This document shows, piece by piece, positions 1 through 8,773 of a stretch of DNA of 64,000 nt. This stretch comes from a bacterium. Its GTDB lineage: Bacteria > Babelota > Babeliae > Babelales > Vermiphilaceae. The notes below the pieces were generated by a model. That model was given only the letters and a program-made list of their open reading frames with translations, made no database searches and was not told the DNA's origin. The stretch's first letter is position 1. Every line of letters begins with the position of its first letter. Position numbers and translations under genes: made by a program. Where the stretch lies: contig CP064961.1 in NCBI GenBank assembly GCA_016699125.1, forward strand, positions 372,001 through 436,000. Reading direction: 5' to 3'.

Positions 1-3000
1 GCTTTAAAGTTCGTTAAGAAATATTGTAAAGCTTCTCTTTCATCTTCAGCATGGGTGAGAAGTGATCTTAGTTTTTGCGATTTATCTTTTGATGTAGTAC
101 TTGTATCAGTGATACTGTAAAATTCGTCATATAAAAGCCATCCAACTGTACCTAATAATGTCTTATTTTGAAGCTTATCTTTATCCTTAACGGTTTCTTT
201 CTCAAGAATACTTCTGCATTCATTTAAAATAGAGAGCTTTTTTTCTACTGTTATTTCATCACTTATTATCATGTTTAAAATGGTCATGGTTAGTGCTTCG
301 TTAAGCGTTTCTGCCTTTGCATCGTCTGTAGAAAAATCTGGTATGAAAGTAGTGGCTTTGTAGATTCGATCTATGAAAGAAACTTTTTCGAGTATATCCT
401 CGTTTCCATAGATGGTACATACTAGGATTGCCTTATAAGTTTTGGAAGCGATTATAACATCGGTTGTAGGATCATTTTCAAATCCTTCGTTTGTGCTGCT
501 ATTATTTTTAAAAAGGTTTTTCTGTATGTTTTGTATGCTCAAAAGCTTTTCTTCCAGCTGAGTTCTTTGTTCGAGTAATCTTTTTAAAACCTTTTTGTGT
601 AAACGTTGAATTTTATTAGGATTCATTATTCCGTCACGCTCTCTGTCTTTTGTGATAAGGTTTAGTTCTTCATAGAACTTTTTTACTTCTGTATTATCCA
701 GCTTTGTTTTAAATTCAGCTATATTTTGTGAATCCATTTTCATTTCATCAATGGTTCTATCATCGTCTATTTCTAGTTTAAATGTATTGTTTAGCACTTT
801 ATTATGAGATTTCAAATCCATACATTCATGACTAATTTTAAAAAATGCCTTGGCTATCGCAATAGACGTTTTTAAATCTTTTTTTAATGCTTCTATTTCC
901 TGGAGTATTCTCTTTTGTTTTTTTCTCTGCTCTATTTGCTTTTTAATTTTACGATGTGTTTCTCGGTTTTTACTTTCACGATCTTCTCTGCTGTTATTTA
1001 GGTTCATCTGTTTATATGCGGTTAAATCGGTTTGAATGGTTGCCTGTTCGATAGGATGTTTATAAGATTTTTTACTTACTTCGAGTTCATAGGTATTTAA
1101 AAGTTCATTAAAATCTTTCAGTGTATATTTAAATTGAATAGAGTCTATAACTGTTTTTAGTCGTGTTTGGGCGTCAAATTGTTTTGTTTTTGACAGGAGT
1201 TTTTCAAAGGACTCTTTGAATGAATTTTGAGCCTTATTCTTAAATTTTATCAAAAAACTGGGAATTGCTTTTGCCTTCTTTATAATGCCTGCCTTAATCA
1301 TTTTGTTCCATAGAATGTTTTTATACCATTCCTCTACTATTGATAATAATTCCGGGTCTTTAATAGCTTCAAAGTCAATCAGTTCATAGAGCGTTGCAAG
1401 GATTAAGTAAAGGTCATTTTGAAACTGCTTAAAGTTTTTATATTTAATTTTTAGTTGCGGTTGGCCAACATTAATTAAAAACTGGTTTAGAATGTTTTCT
1501 AAGTTCAGTGACGGAAGATGGTCTAAATCGATATGTTTTTGATATTCTTCTAGTGTTATCTCAATTGAAGGTTTGTATTCAATTTTTAAAAATTTTGTCA
1601 AAACCATTTTCGTGAGGATTGAGACAGTATCAACATAAGAAATCTCCTTTGTGAACATACTGTGTGGTAAAACTTTTTTAAGTGACGGTTTAATTTCTTC
1701 CTTAAATATTTCATAAATACTATCTCTTAAGAGCTTGCCATTCATTTCATTTACAAAATGCTCGGTTATTTTTGGAAGTGTTTTTGCGAGGTCAGCTTGT
1801 AAAATTTCTTTTAATGGGTCAAGAGAATTATATGCGATTAAATCTTTCTTGTTTTTTTGTAGGTCTATATAATTAAAGAGTACTCGTAGCTTTTGATTTA
1901 TTGTACTTTTACATTGATTATAATCAAATAAGGTATAATCTGCGGGGGCAATAATACCAAGTATTTTCAGAAAGAGATTAAATGCGTCATATGTTTTAAA
2001 TGCATGAGAAAAAACTTTTGTTAAGTAGTGGAAGAAGTTTTCATTGCTTTGTACTACTGTATTTTCAATGTAGTGTGATGATTTTTCAATTATTTTTTTT
2101 GCTTCAAGTTCAAAAAGCATACGATTTGCTTGAATTTTGTTTTCATTATGTTGCTGGTTTAAAGGTGTCGTATGTTTGTCAAGTTTATAAAGATGAGCAA
2201 CTGTTAGATTTCCTTTTGCTGCCGGAGAGCATGGGGTGAGTAGTTGGAAGAACGCCTCCTTTTGCTTTTGGTTCATTTCAATTGCATTATCAATATAGAA
2301 TTCATAAATTGTTTGAGTGTAATCGATTCTATCAAAGGTATGAACAAAAGATTTTCTAAAATCGGCTTTATGATGAATGTAAAAATATAAAAATCCTTTT
2401 AATGATTCATCCTTACAGTTAATTTTTAAGGGGAGTGAGCTGAATGTGCTTTGAATGATAGGTAAAAGATCTGTTTGTCTGTCATTGAAAATCTGGACTG
2501 CTTCTTCAACAGGATCTGTACCCGTAAACTTTTCACCGGATAAACTTCTAAAAAATATCTTTTTTGTTTTATTGTCGAAAATGGTATTCCATATTTCCTC
2601 AGCTTTATTTTTTTTGGTTTGTGCTTGGTTAATATCATCAAAGTTTTTGAAATAGGTGGTTACTTTTAAGATAAGGTATGCATATAAGCTTGTTGTTGAT
2701 AAGTGAGATAGTATGTTTTCAGTTGTGTGGTCATCATTAGGATTCATTACAGAATCCAATAAATCAAGGAAAACATGATCTGTTGTTTTATTGGATAAGT
2801 TTTGAAGGACATTGTTGTCCTTTATAGACCTATAGGTGTTTTTAAGTTTTTCAACAATTTTTCTATTAATACCGAGTAGTATTTCTTTGTTAAATAGCTT
2901 ATTCGTGTCAACAATGTCGAGCAAATGTTGGTGTAAATGTGATAGCATCTCTTTAAAAAATAGTGTTATTTTTTTACCATTGATTTGTAAAAACGTGCTT

Positions 3001-3674
3001 CTGGAAAGAAAGTCTTCGTTTTCATCATATATACTTTTTAATAATCCATTTTGGAGAGATTGAAATGAGATTTTACCAGTTTGGTCAATAGTTTTGTCTA
3101 CTGTAATCTCTTCAGGTGTTTCTATTCCATATATTTCCGGAAGTAAAAAGTATAATATGGCTAAGTTTTTCCATAAGGTTTCCAGTACTGGTATAGCGTC
3201 TGGTACAATATTGCTGTCGCCCATACTCTTTAATTCTGCAATTAGCTTTGCATCAAATATAAGGTCATATAAACCGTCAAAGTTAATGAACAGATTTTTG
3301 TAATAGGTTTCTTTTTCTTTCTGTATCTTTTTTAAATCATCATCAATTGTATACATTCGTAGCTGATGGTGTAAATCATTTATCTGGTCTGTAAATGCTT
3401 CAGTGTCTTCATCGGTAAGATTACTATTATCACTGTAAAAATCTTTCAGTGCTTTGATTTGGGAAAACAGATCTGTGCCACAGATTTTTTTTATTTCAGG
3501 TGTTATGGCATGATTAAAATGCATTTTAAATGATTTATCAATTTTTTCGTTTATCAGTTTTTCAAACTGGTCAAGGCTATAGTTGATATTTTTGAATAGG
3601 TCATTTGCTTGATTCATTGAATAGATCATATTATGCGCAGTGAATAAAACGAAAAATAATGATATCTGTTTCAT
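1..3674 (-). CDS. Very large secreted hypothetical protein (partial, C-terminus beyond window)
   Basis: An open frame of more than 1,220 codons reads on the minus strand from an ATG at 3672-3674 and runs off the window start without a stop. The first 20 residues (MKQISLFFVLFTAHNMIYSM) look like a signal peptide, so the protein is probably exported. The rest is rich in Lys, Glu, Leu, Ile and Asn. A stretch encoded near 850-1000 (for example KKQIEQRKKQKRILQEIEA) is strongly charged and likely coiled coil. I recognise no enzyme motif or family. A TTGACA hexamer lies on the minus strand about 65 bases upstream, with no convincing -10 partner. It is probably a large secreted or surface protein of a host-associated bacterium; function unknown. 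Confidence 0.8.
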   Translation of the reverse strand, partial: MKQISLFFVLFTAHNMIYSMNQANDLFKNINYSLDQFEKLINEKIDKSFKMHFNHAITPEIKKICGTDLFSQIKALKDFYSDNSNLTDEDTEAFTDQINDLHHQLRMYTIDDDLKKIQKEKETYYKNLFINFDGLYDLIFDAKLIAELKSMGDSNIVPDAIPVLETLWKNLAILYFLLPEIYGIETPEEITVDKTIDQTGKISFQSLQNGLLKSIYDENEDFLSRSTFLQINGKKITLFFKEMLSHLHQHLLDIVDTNKLFNKEILLGINRKIVEKLKNTYRSIKDNNVLQNLSNKTTDHVFLDLLDSVMNPNDDHTTENILSHLSTTSLYAYLILKVTTYFKNFDDINQAQTKKNKAEEIWNTIFDNKTKKIFFRSLSGEKFTGTDPVEEAVQIFNDRQTDLLPIIQSTFSSLPLKINCKDESLKGFLYFYIHHKADFRKSFVHTFDRIDYTQTIYEFYIDNAIEMNQKQKEAFFQLLTPCSPAAKGNLTVAHLYKLDKHTTPLNQQHNENKIQANRMLFELEAKKIIEKSSHYIENTVVQSNENFFHYLTKVFSHAFKTYDAFNLFLKILGIIAPADYTLFDYNQCKSTINQKLRVLFNYIDLQKNKKDLIAYNSLDPLKEILQADLAKTLPKITEHFVNEMNGKLLRDSIYEIFKEEIKPSLKKVLPHSMFTKEISYVDTVSILTKMVLTKFLKIEYKPSIEITLEEYQKHIDLDHLPSLNLENILNQFLINVGQPQLKIKYKNFKQFQNDLYLILATLYELIDFEAIKDPELLSIVEEWYKNILWNKMIKAGIIKKAKAIPSFLIKFKNKAQNSFKESFEKLLSKTKQFDAQTRLKTVIDSIQFKYTLKDFNELLNTYELEVSKKSYKHPIEQATIQTDLTAYKQMNLNNSREDRESKNRETHRKIKKQIEQRKKQKRILQEIEALKKDLKTSIAIAKAFFKISHECMDLKSHNKVLNNTFKLEIDDDRTIDEMKMDSQNIAEFKTKLDNTEVKKFYEELNLITKDRERDGIMNPNKIQRLHKKVLKRLLEQRTQLEEKLLSIQNIQKNLFKNNSSTNEGFENDPTTDVIIASKTYKAILVCTIYGNEDILEKVSFIDRIYKATTFIPDFSTDDAKAETLNEALTMTILNMIISDEITVEKKLSILNECRSILEKETVKDKDKLQNKTLLGTVGWLLYDEFYSITDTSTTSKDKSQKLRSLLTHAEDEREALQYFLTNFK

Positions 3675-3801
3675 GAAAATATCCGATAATAGAATAAAAA
3701 TACTATATACGTCTAACTTAATTCAATTTGAAGTACATTGTCAATAAAATGATTCAAATATGAAAAATAGAAACAAGTAACTTGTTGAATTGAATTGGTC
3801 A

Positions 3802-3851
3802 AAATGAAAGCTGGGTGTTGGATTTTGAATTCCAACACCCAGCTTTCATTT
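3802..3851. terminator. Long perfect hairpin, probable terminator
   Basis: A 21-bp perfect inverted repeat (arms 3802-3822 and 3831-3851, 8-base loop) sits 30 bases beyond the stop of the minus-strand AAA+ gene and before the next minus-strand gene. Only a short T run follows on the minus strand, so it may also act as an RNA-stabilising or processing hairpin. Confidence 0.6.
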
Positions 3852-3880
3852 GTTGTACATTTAAGAAACGAAGGCACCAA

Positions 3881-6724
3881 TTATTCAGGGCTTACAGGAG
3901 TACTCTCTTGATCATCCTCCTCTATAATAGTTTCATCATCAAGATTTGTGACATATTCTTCTACAATACGCAATATCTCAACATCACGAAGTGTATATTT
4001 TTTCACTAACGCCTGTTTGATTTGTTCAAGCGCGGGTTTGTATTTTTGAAGAAGCTTTCTTATCTTTTCATAACATTCTTTTTTGATACCATATGCTTTT
4101 TCACTGAGTTTGCTAAATGTTTTATTTGGCAGTCGTTTTCGATCAATACCTTCGAATGCGATAGTTTCTGCTGTTTTATAGGCTTTATCACCGTCTTCTT
4201 TGTGACAAGAATAGGTACAGGCACCATATAAAACTTCTTCTGCAGCAAAACCAGCAAGCAAAATCTGTATCTCATTCATAGTTTCTTCATAGGTGTTAAT
4301 GCTTGCAGTATCATGATCGAATTTTATGAATATCTGACCATAGACGATCTTATCGTCATTTGACATATCTTTTGCCTGCTTTTCCTTGTCCCAGATGTGT
4401 TCTGCTACATGTGTTTCTTCAAGTTTAACTTGAATAGGTCGAATGGTTACGCTATCTATTTTTCCGCGAGTTTCAAGTAACATATGTGCAAGTGCTCTGC
4501 CTGCAAAATAGGTCGCAAGTAGTTCCCGTTCTGTTTCTGACAGTGTTTTACGCTCAACAGGTAAAATATGACGAATTTCAGTATCAAAAACCTCATCAAG
4601 TAGATCTTGGCTGACTGCTTTGTTATGCATCCATGCTTTTACCGAAGCACCTTTTATGAATGCCTTAATCGCTTCAAAATGAAGTCCTTCTGTTTTGCAG
4701 GTGAGTCCTTCAATGTCAAACAGTTCTGGGTTGAGTCCAATGTTTAATAACTGTTGAATAATAAACTGTCGGCGATATTCAGCAGAAGGATATTCAAAGC
4801 GAATCTCTTTGCCAAATCGACCATACTGTTTGAGTGCAAAGTCCATGTTTTCAGGTCTATTGGTACAACCAATAATGATAACAAGTCTATTTGGATCGTT
4901 ATCAAAAGAATTACCCATACCGGTTAAAAATGACATTAATGTTTTTTTGTCACCTACCCGTTGAAGGTCAAGTAAATCGATCTCATCAATCCAAAGTATA
5001 ATCGGAGCTTGTGACTTTGCCCATGCAAGCAGATAATCAACACCCGCTTTTGCAAAGAAAAATGGAGGTATTTTTTGGAACTTGAACTCTTTTGTTCGGC
5101 CGAGTTCTCTCAATCGTTTATTGATCTCTCCACACAATGCTTCAACAATGTATGATTTTCCACTTCGTGTTGGACCAGTTAAAAGATAGCCACGTTCTGG
5201 AATTCTGCCTGAGCGAATAAAAATTTCAGAATTTTCAATAAACATTAGCAGGTATCGCAGTTCCTCTTTTACCTCTTCAAGACCAATAACGTCATCAAAG
5301 GTGATTTTTGGTTCAAAGTCAAAGGAGAGTGACTGTTGCAGGTGTGCGCCGCCACGCAAAAAGTTTGCTAGCTCATACCATTTTTCATAAAACATCATAC
5401 TAAAAGAGCCTGGCATGCCATCACCCCAGGTATCTTTTATGGAATTTAATGCCCATCCACCAATCAGAGAGGTCAAACCATAGGTTCCCCGCAACAGCTG
5501 ATCAATGGTGGTTACTAAGTTGGTAAAGAATGTGTAATTTCCACTGTTTGTAACAAGCTCCTGATGATCAACGTTGCCATGAAAGGTGTATGGTGTTGCC
5601 CAGCCGATCATGCTTGGTAACTTATGCAGCATACGCGTAAGAAGACTTGCTTGTGTTTGTAAATAATTTTGCCAGCATTGTTCAGCAATTTCATCTAAAA
5701 ATGCTTTTTCTAATGGACTTAAGGACAAATAGGCTCCATCTTTATCTATTCTCATTGTATGAAACATGGATGAATCGAGACACCCAGATTGATTGGTCAC
5801 ATGACCAAGTACACCACTTGGCACCTTTGAGGAAGGGTCTAGATGACCGTCGAAAAGGTCTCTTCCGCCATTTTTTAGACGATATTTTTCTGCAATTTCT
5901 CTGCTTGCATCAGCGTTTCTATGATCCACCGTGCTCTTTTCATTTAAAAAATCTGCTTTTACCTTGTGTCTTACGGTGACCAAGTGAGCAGAGCCGACAA
6001 TCCATACAAAAAGGCTTACGGCAGCTGAGATGAGAACACCATTTTTTGCAACTTTCAGGCCATGGTATTTTTGAAATGGGGCGATAATCTTTTTTTCAAA
6101 GGTACGGGTTGCAATGTTGTACCAGGTGAGGCTTGCGTATTCAACTTTTTCGTACAAAGAAGCAACTTTTTTGTGCATCTGAGCTGTCTTATTCTTAATT
6201 TCTTGCAGACTTGCACGCATGTTGATTTTTCTTTTCTGGAGAGCTTCAAAGTTAACTTTTTCGATTTTTTTAAATTTGCTGTTGATGACAGTTTCGAAAT
6301 TTTTGCTTATTTCCTCGATAAAACTTATCAAAAGTAACGAAAATCTTTTAAGTTGTGCGATCTGTTTAGTTTTAATAAGCTCAGGTTGTTCATGTAATAT
6401 TTTAAGGATTTGACTTCGGATGTCAGTTAACGTTCTGATCGATTCTTGCGTGAACTTTGTTTTGACTAGACCTTTATTGAATAAAATGACAATCTCTTCA
6501 CAGATTCTGTCAAGTAACACGGCGCTGTTGAAATTTATTGAAAGCTGTTTCTGGTATTCAATAATATTTTTCTGTTCACTTTCATTAGTTATTTTATTTA
6601 ACAATGTCGGTGAAACTGTGGGCAGCTGTGGCATACTGTTTGGGCCTGGTTTTTGTACAACACCGTATAGTACTGGCACAGAAAAAACCATTGATAGAAA
6701 AATATTTTTTATTCTTTTCTTCAT
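3881..6724 (-). CDS. FtsH-like AAA+ protein with a degenerate (inactive) peptidase domain
   Basis: 947 residues. An N-terminal signal or anchor sequence (about 1-22) is followed by a long helical region, a transmembrane segment at about 229-248, and an FtsH-type AAA+ module: Walker A GPTRSGKS (517-524), Walker B with DE in WIDEID (578-583), sensor-1 Asn in CTNRPE and an arginine-finger-like GRFG (635-638). The C-terminal part aligns with the FtsH M41 peptidase, but the zinc motif HExxH is replaced by YFAGR (739-743), so both zinc histidines and the catalytic Glu are gone. An Asp (846) sits where the third ligand would be. By analogy with proteolytically dead FtsH relatives such as plastid FtsHi it may be an ATP-driven unfoldase or a partner of active FtsH; that role is inferred. 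The canonical FtsH lies at 43991-45817. Confidence 0.85.
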   Translation of the reverse strand: MKKRIKNIFLSMVFSVPVLYGVVQKPGPNSMPQLPTVSPTLLNKITNESEQKNIIEYQKQLSINFNSAVLLDRICEEIVILFNKGLVKTKFTQESIRTLTDIRSQILKILHEQPELIKTKQIAQLKRFSLLLISFIEEISKNFETVINSKFKKIEKVNFEALQKRKINMRASLQEIKNKTAQMHKKVASLYEKVEYASLTWYNIATRTFEKKIIAPFQKYHGLKVAKNGVLISAAVSLFVWIVGSAHLVTVRHKVKADFLNEKSTVDHRNADASREIAEKYRLKNGGRDLFDGHLDPSSKVPSGVLGHVTNQSGCLDSSMFHTMRIDKDGAYLSLSPLEKAFLDEIAEQCWQNYLQTQASLLTRMLHKLPSMIGWATPYTFHGNVDHQELVTNSGNYTFFTNLVTTIDQLLRGTYGLTSLIGGWALNSIKDTWGDGMPGSFSMMFYEKWYELANFLRGGAHLQQSLSFDFEPKITFDDVIGLEEVKEELRYLLMFIENSEIFIRSGRIPERGYLLTGPTRSGKSYIVEALCGEINKRLRELGRTKEFKFQKIPPFFFAKAGVDYLLAWAKSQAPIILWIDEIDLLDLQRVGDKKTLMSFLTGMGNSFDNDPNRLVIIIGCTNRPENMDFALKQYGRFGKEIRFEYPSAEYRRQFIIQQLLNIGLNPELFDIEGLTCKTEGLHFEAIKAFIKGASVKAWMHNKAVSQDLLDEVFDTEIRHILPVERKTLSETERELLATYFAGRALAHMLLETRGKIDSVTIRPIQVKLEETHVAEHIWDKEKQAKDMSNDDKIVYGQIFIKFDHDTASINTYEETMNEIQILLAGFAAEEVLYGACTYSCHKEDGDKAYKTAETIAFEGIDRKRLPNKTFSKLSEKAYGIKKECYEKIRKLLQKYKPALEQIKQALVKKYTLRDVEILRIVEEYVTNLDDETIIEEDDQESTPVSPE

Positions 6725-6943
6725 ATAAACCTTGCAAATTATTAGTATGAACTCATGTTACAAGGTCAATATAAATAAATACTTTTTGTTTGTCGATTTT
6801 TATTTTTACTTTTCTTTTTTCAGGAAAATTATAAAAATGGTTGCAAAACAGATTAAATTTCAATTAGTATATTTATATATACGTAATCTGCTACTGATGG
6901 TTGATCACAATAGAAAAGGTTAAAAAAAGTAGGAATTTTAAAA

Positions 6944-8044
6944 ATGGCTTTTAATGCAGTTTATATCAAAAACAGGCGGTATTTAGTACTTTTTGGTATA
7001 GTTTTTTTTATCTCTTTTTTTAATAAAAATTTTTGCCAATATTCGTTTTACGATGATAATTTGACGGACACTATCTATTTTAAGTCAGAAGACGTACTTG
7101 AAAAAAGTGAAAAAAGACCTATTTTCGAACAGGTTGTATTGAATGCACCTATCTCAGATGGATCTACTGAAATATTAAAACGTAAAGGTATTTTAACTCG
7201 GTATGAAAATGCAAAAGCTACCATTATATTATGTCATGGTTTTACCTCTGATAAGTTTGATATGGGTGTTTTGAGACACCTGTTTCCAAAGGGGATGTAT
7301 AATACGTTAACATTTGATTTTCGAGCACACGGTGAAGATGCGCATCAGCAGTTGTGTACCTTTGGAAAAAATGAGGTTCACGATGTTGCTGCGGCAGTGC
7401 ATTTTGTTAAAAATCATCAGTTGTTAAAAGATAAGCCTATTTTTGCTTATGGTTTTTCGATGGGGGCGGTGTCAGCTATTGAATCGCAGGCCCGATACCA
7501 GAATTTTTTTGATGCAATGATTTTAGATTGCCCGTTTGGATCTTCTGAGACTGTTATTAAAAATGGTTTAAGTAAGATGAAGGTTAATCTCTTTGGCTAT
7601 GAGTTTAAAATACCCGGAATATCCTTTTTAGAACGCTATGCGTTTAATCGATATGTTCAGTTGTTTATTAAATATGCGTTAAGAATAATGTCTCATTCTG
7701 ACTCGAAGCATATTAACACCGAAATTTATCCATTATATCCAGCTGAATCGGTGAAAAAGATAACAGTTCCCTGTTTTTTTATTCATTGTAAGCATGATGA
7801 AAAGATACCAACTGACGATATTAGAATGATGTATGAAAATGCACCAGGGTTTAAGCGTTTATGGATAACCAATGGAAGAAAGCATTATGATTCTCTGTTT
7901 TACAATCCTGAGCGCTATCGCAAGAGAATTCGCAAGTTTTTAAAAAGTGTGCTTGATAAGTCATATATTGATCAGCCATCGTCTTTAATATGGGAGGATT
8001 CTCATGATGAGCTTGTTACGGCGCTCGTTGCGCCTGCAGCATAG
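6944..8044 (+). CDS. Membrane-anchored or secreted alpha/beta hydrolase
   Basis: 366 residues. A hydrophobic N-terminal segment (about 13-30) suggests export or anchoring. The alpha/beta hydrolase fold is shown by the oxyanion-loop motif LCHGF (96-100), the nucleophile elbow GFSMG with Ser172, an acid at Asp285 in HCKHDEKIP and His314 in GRKHYD, so the catalytic triad looks complete. It most resembles serine-aminopeptidase or BAAT-like hydrolases of the FrsA/YqkD kind; the substrate cannot be told from sequence. The frame overlaps the next gene by 41 bases, which suggests co-transcription and translational coupling with the small secreted protein and pepA downstream. Confidence 0.8.
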   Translation: MAFNAVYIKNRRYLVLFGIVFFISFFNKNFCQYSFYDDNLTDTIYFKSEDVLEKSEKRPIFEQVVLNAPISDGSTEILKRKGILTRYENAKATIILCHGFTSDKFDMGVLRHLFPKGMYNTLTFDFRAHGEDAHQQLCTFGKNEVHDVAAAVHFVKNHQLLKDKPIFAYGFSMGAVSAIESQARYQNFFDAMILDCPFGSSETVIKNGLSKMKVNLFGYEFKIPGISFLERYAFNRYVQLFIKYALRIMSHSDSKHINTEIYPLYPAESVKKITVPCFFIHCKHDEKIPTDDIRMMYENAPGFKRLWITNGRKHYDSLFYNPERYRKRIRKFLKSVLDKSYIDQPSSLIWEDSHDELVTALVAPAA

Positions 8045-8702
8045 ATCTGTTACCTATGGATTTTTTCTTTTGTGGGGCACCTTTTTTGCGTCTGCTACTA
8101 TTGAAACCGTTACTACTTCAAAACAGCTTCGTGCATTGCTGGTCAGTCATGATTATGTATGTCTTCTTTCAATTCCGCCGTCAATTGCAAAGGCAAAGCA
8201 GAAAGATCAGTTGAGTCGAATGATAAAAACCTTAGACAGGTTAAGTCATCGAACTGATTTTGAGTTAGCGCAAGTATGTTTTGCAAAGCTTATCTGTACT
8301 GATGAGTTATATAGAATGTTACAACAGTATTCGAATAATATTAATTTTCAAGATACGGTGACTTTATTGCTTTTTGTGAACGCTGAATTGGCTGTTGCTG
8401 GGTCAGAATATGCGATTTTATTAGATCCAAAAGGATACGTGCAGATTGAAGATTTTATTCAAAGTTATATTGGCAAAGATATAGAAAAAATGGTAGAGCA
8501 ACAGCGTCAAGATCGAAAGCTTGCACGTGAACGAGCTCAGTATGATGATCGTGATGGGTTGCGTACCAATATTCATATTCATTATGGATCGCCCTTTTAT
8601 TATCGTCCGTACTATTATTGGGATTGGCCATGGCTTGGGCCTTCGTATGGTGGATTTCACGGTGGGTGGTCGCATCATTCCGGTCATCATGGCCGAAGAT
8701 AA
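8004..8702 (+). CDS. Secreted protein with aromatic/Gly/His-rich tail, possible thioredoxin-like fold
   Basis: 232 residues. The ATG at 8004 follows a good GGGAGG ribosome site inside the end of the hydrolase gene. A signal peptide spans about residues 1-31 (YGFFLLWGTFFASA). The middle part alternates strands and helices in a way reminiscent of a thioredoxin fold (LLVSHDYVCLLS, then VTLLLFVNAE, then AILLDPKGYV), but there is no CxxC, so this is only a guess. The last 40 residues are low complexity, rich in Tyr, Trp, Gly and His (for example YYRPYYYWDWPW and GGWSHHSGHHGRR). Such a tail could bind metal or a surface; no function is assigned. Confidence 0.7.
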   Translation: MMSLLRRSLRLQHRSVTYGFFLLWGTFFASATIETVTTSKQLRALLVSHDYVCLLSIPPSIAKAKQKDQLSRMIKTLDRLSHRTDFELAQVCFAKLICTDELYRMLQQYSNNINFQDTVTLLLFVNAELAVAGSEYAILLDPKGYVQIEDFIQSYIGKDIEKMVEQQRQDRKLARERAQYDDRDGLRTNIHIHYGSPFYYRPYYYWDWPWLGPSYGGFHGGWSHHSGHHGRR

Positions 8703-8773
8703 CTATTCTTAGATTTTTTTTATTGTGGTATGCTTTCTTGGCGTATTTTATATTTATCAGTACAAAGGAATCT

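Noticed and set aside
5647..5979. Plus-strand frame of about 110 codons
   Set aside because: It lies entirely opposite the coding strand of the FtsH-like gene and has no protein-like features. Similar antisense frames in gyrA, ileS and radA were also left out.
8618..8773. Longer N-terminus for leucyl aminopeptidase
   Set aside because: It would overlap the preceding gene and has no ribosome site; ATG 8774 with AAAGGA gives the normal family length.
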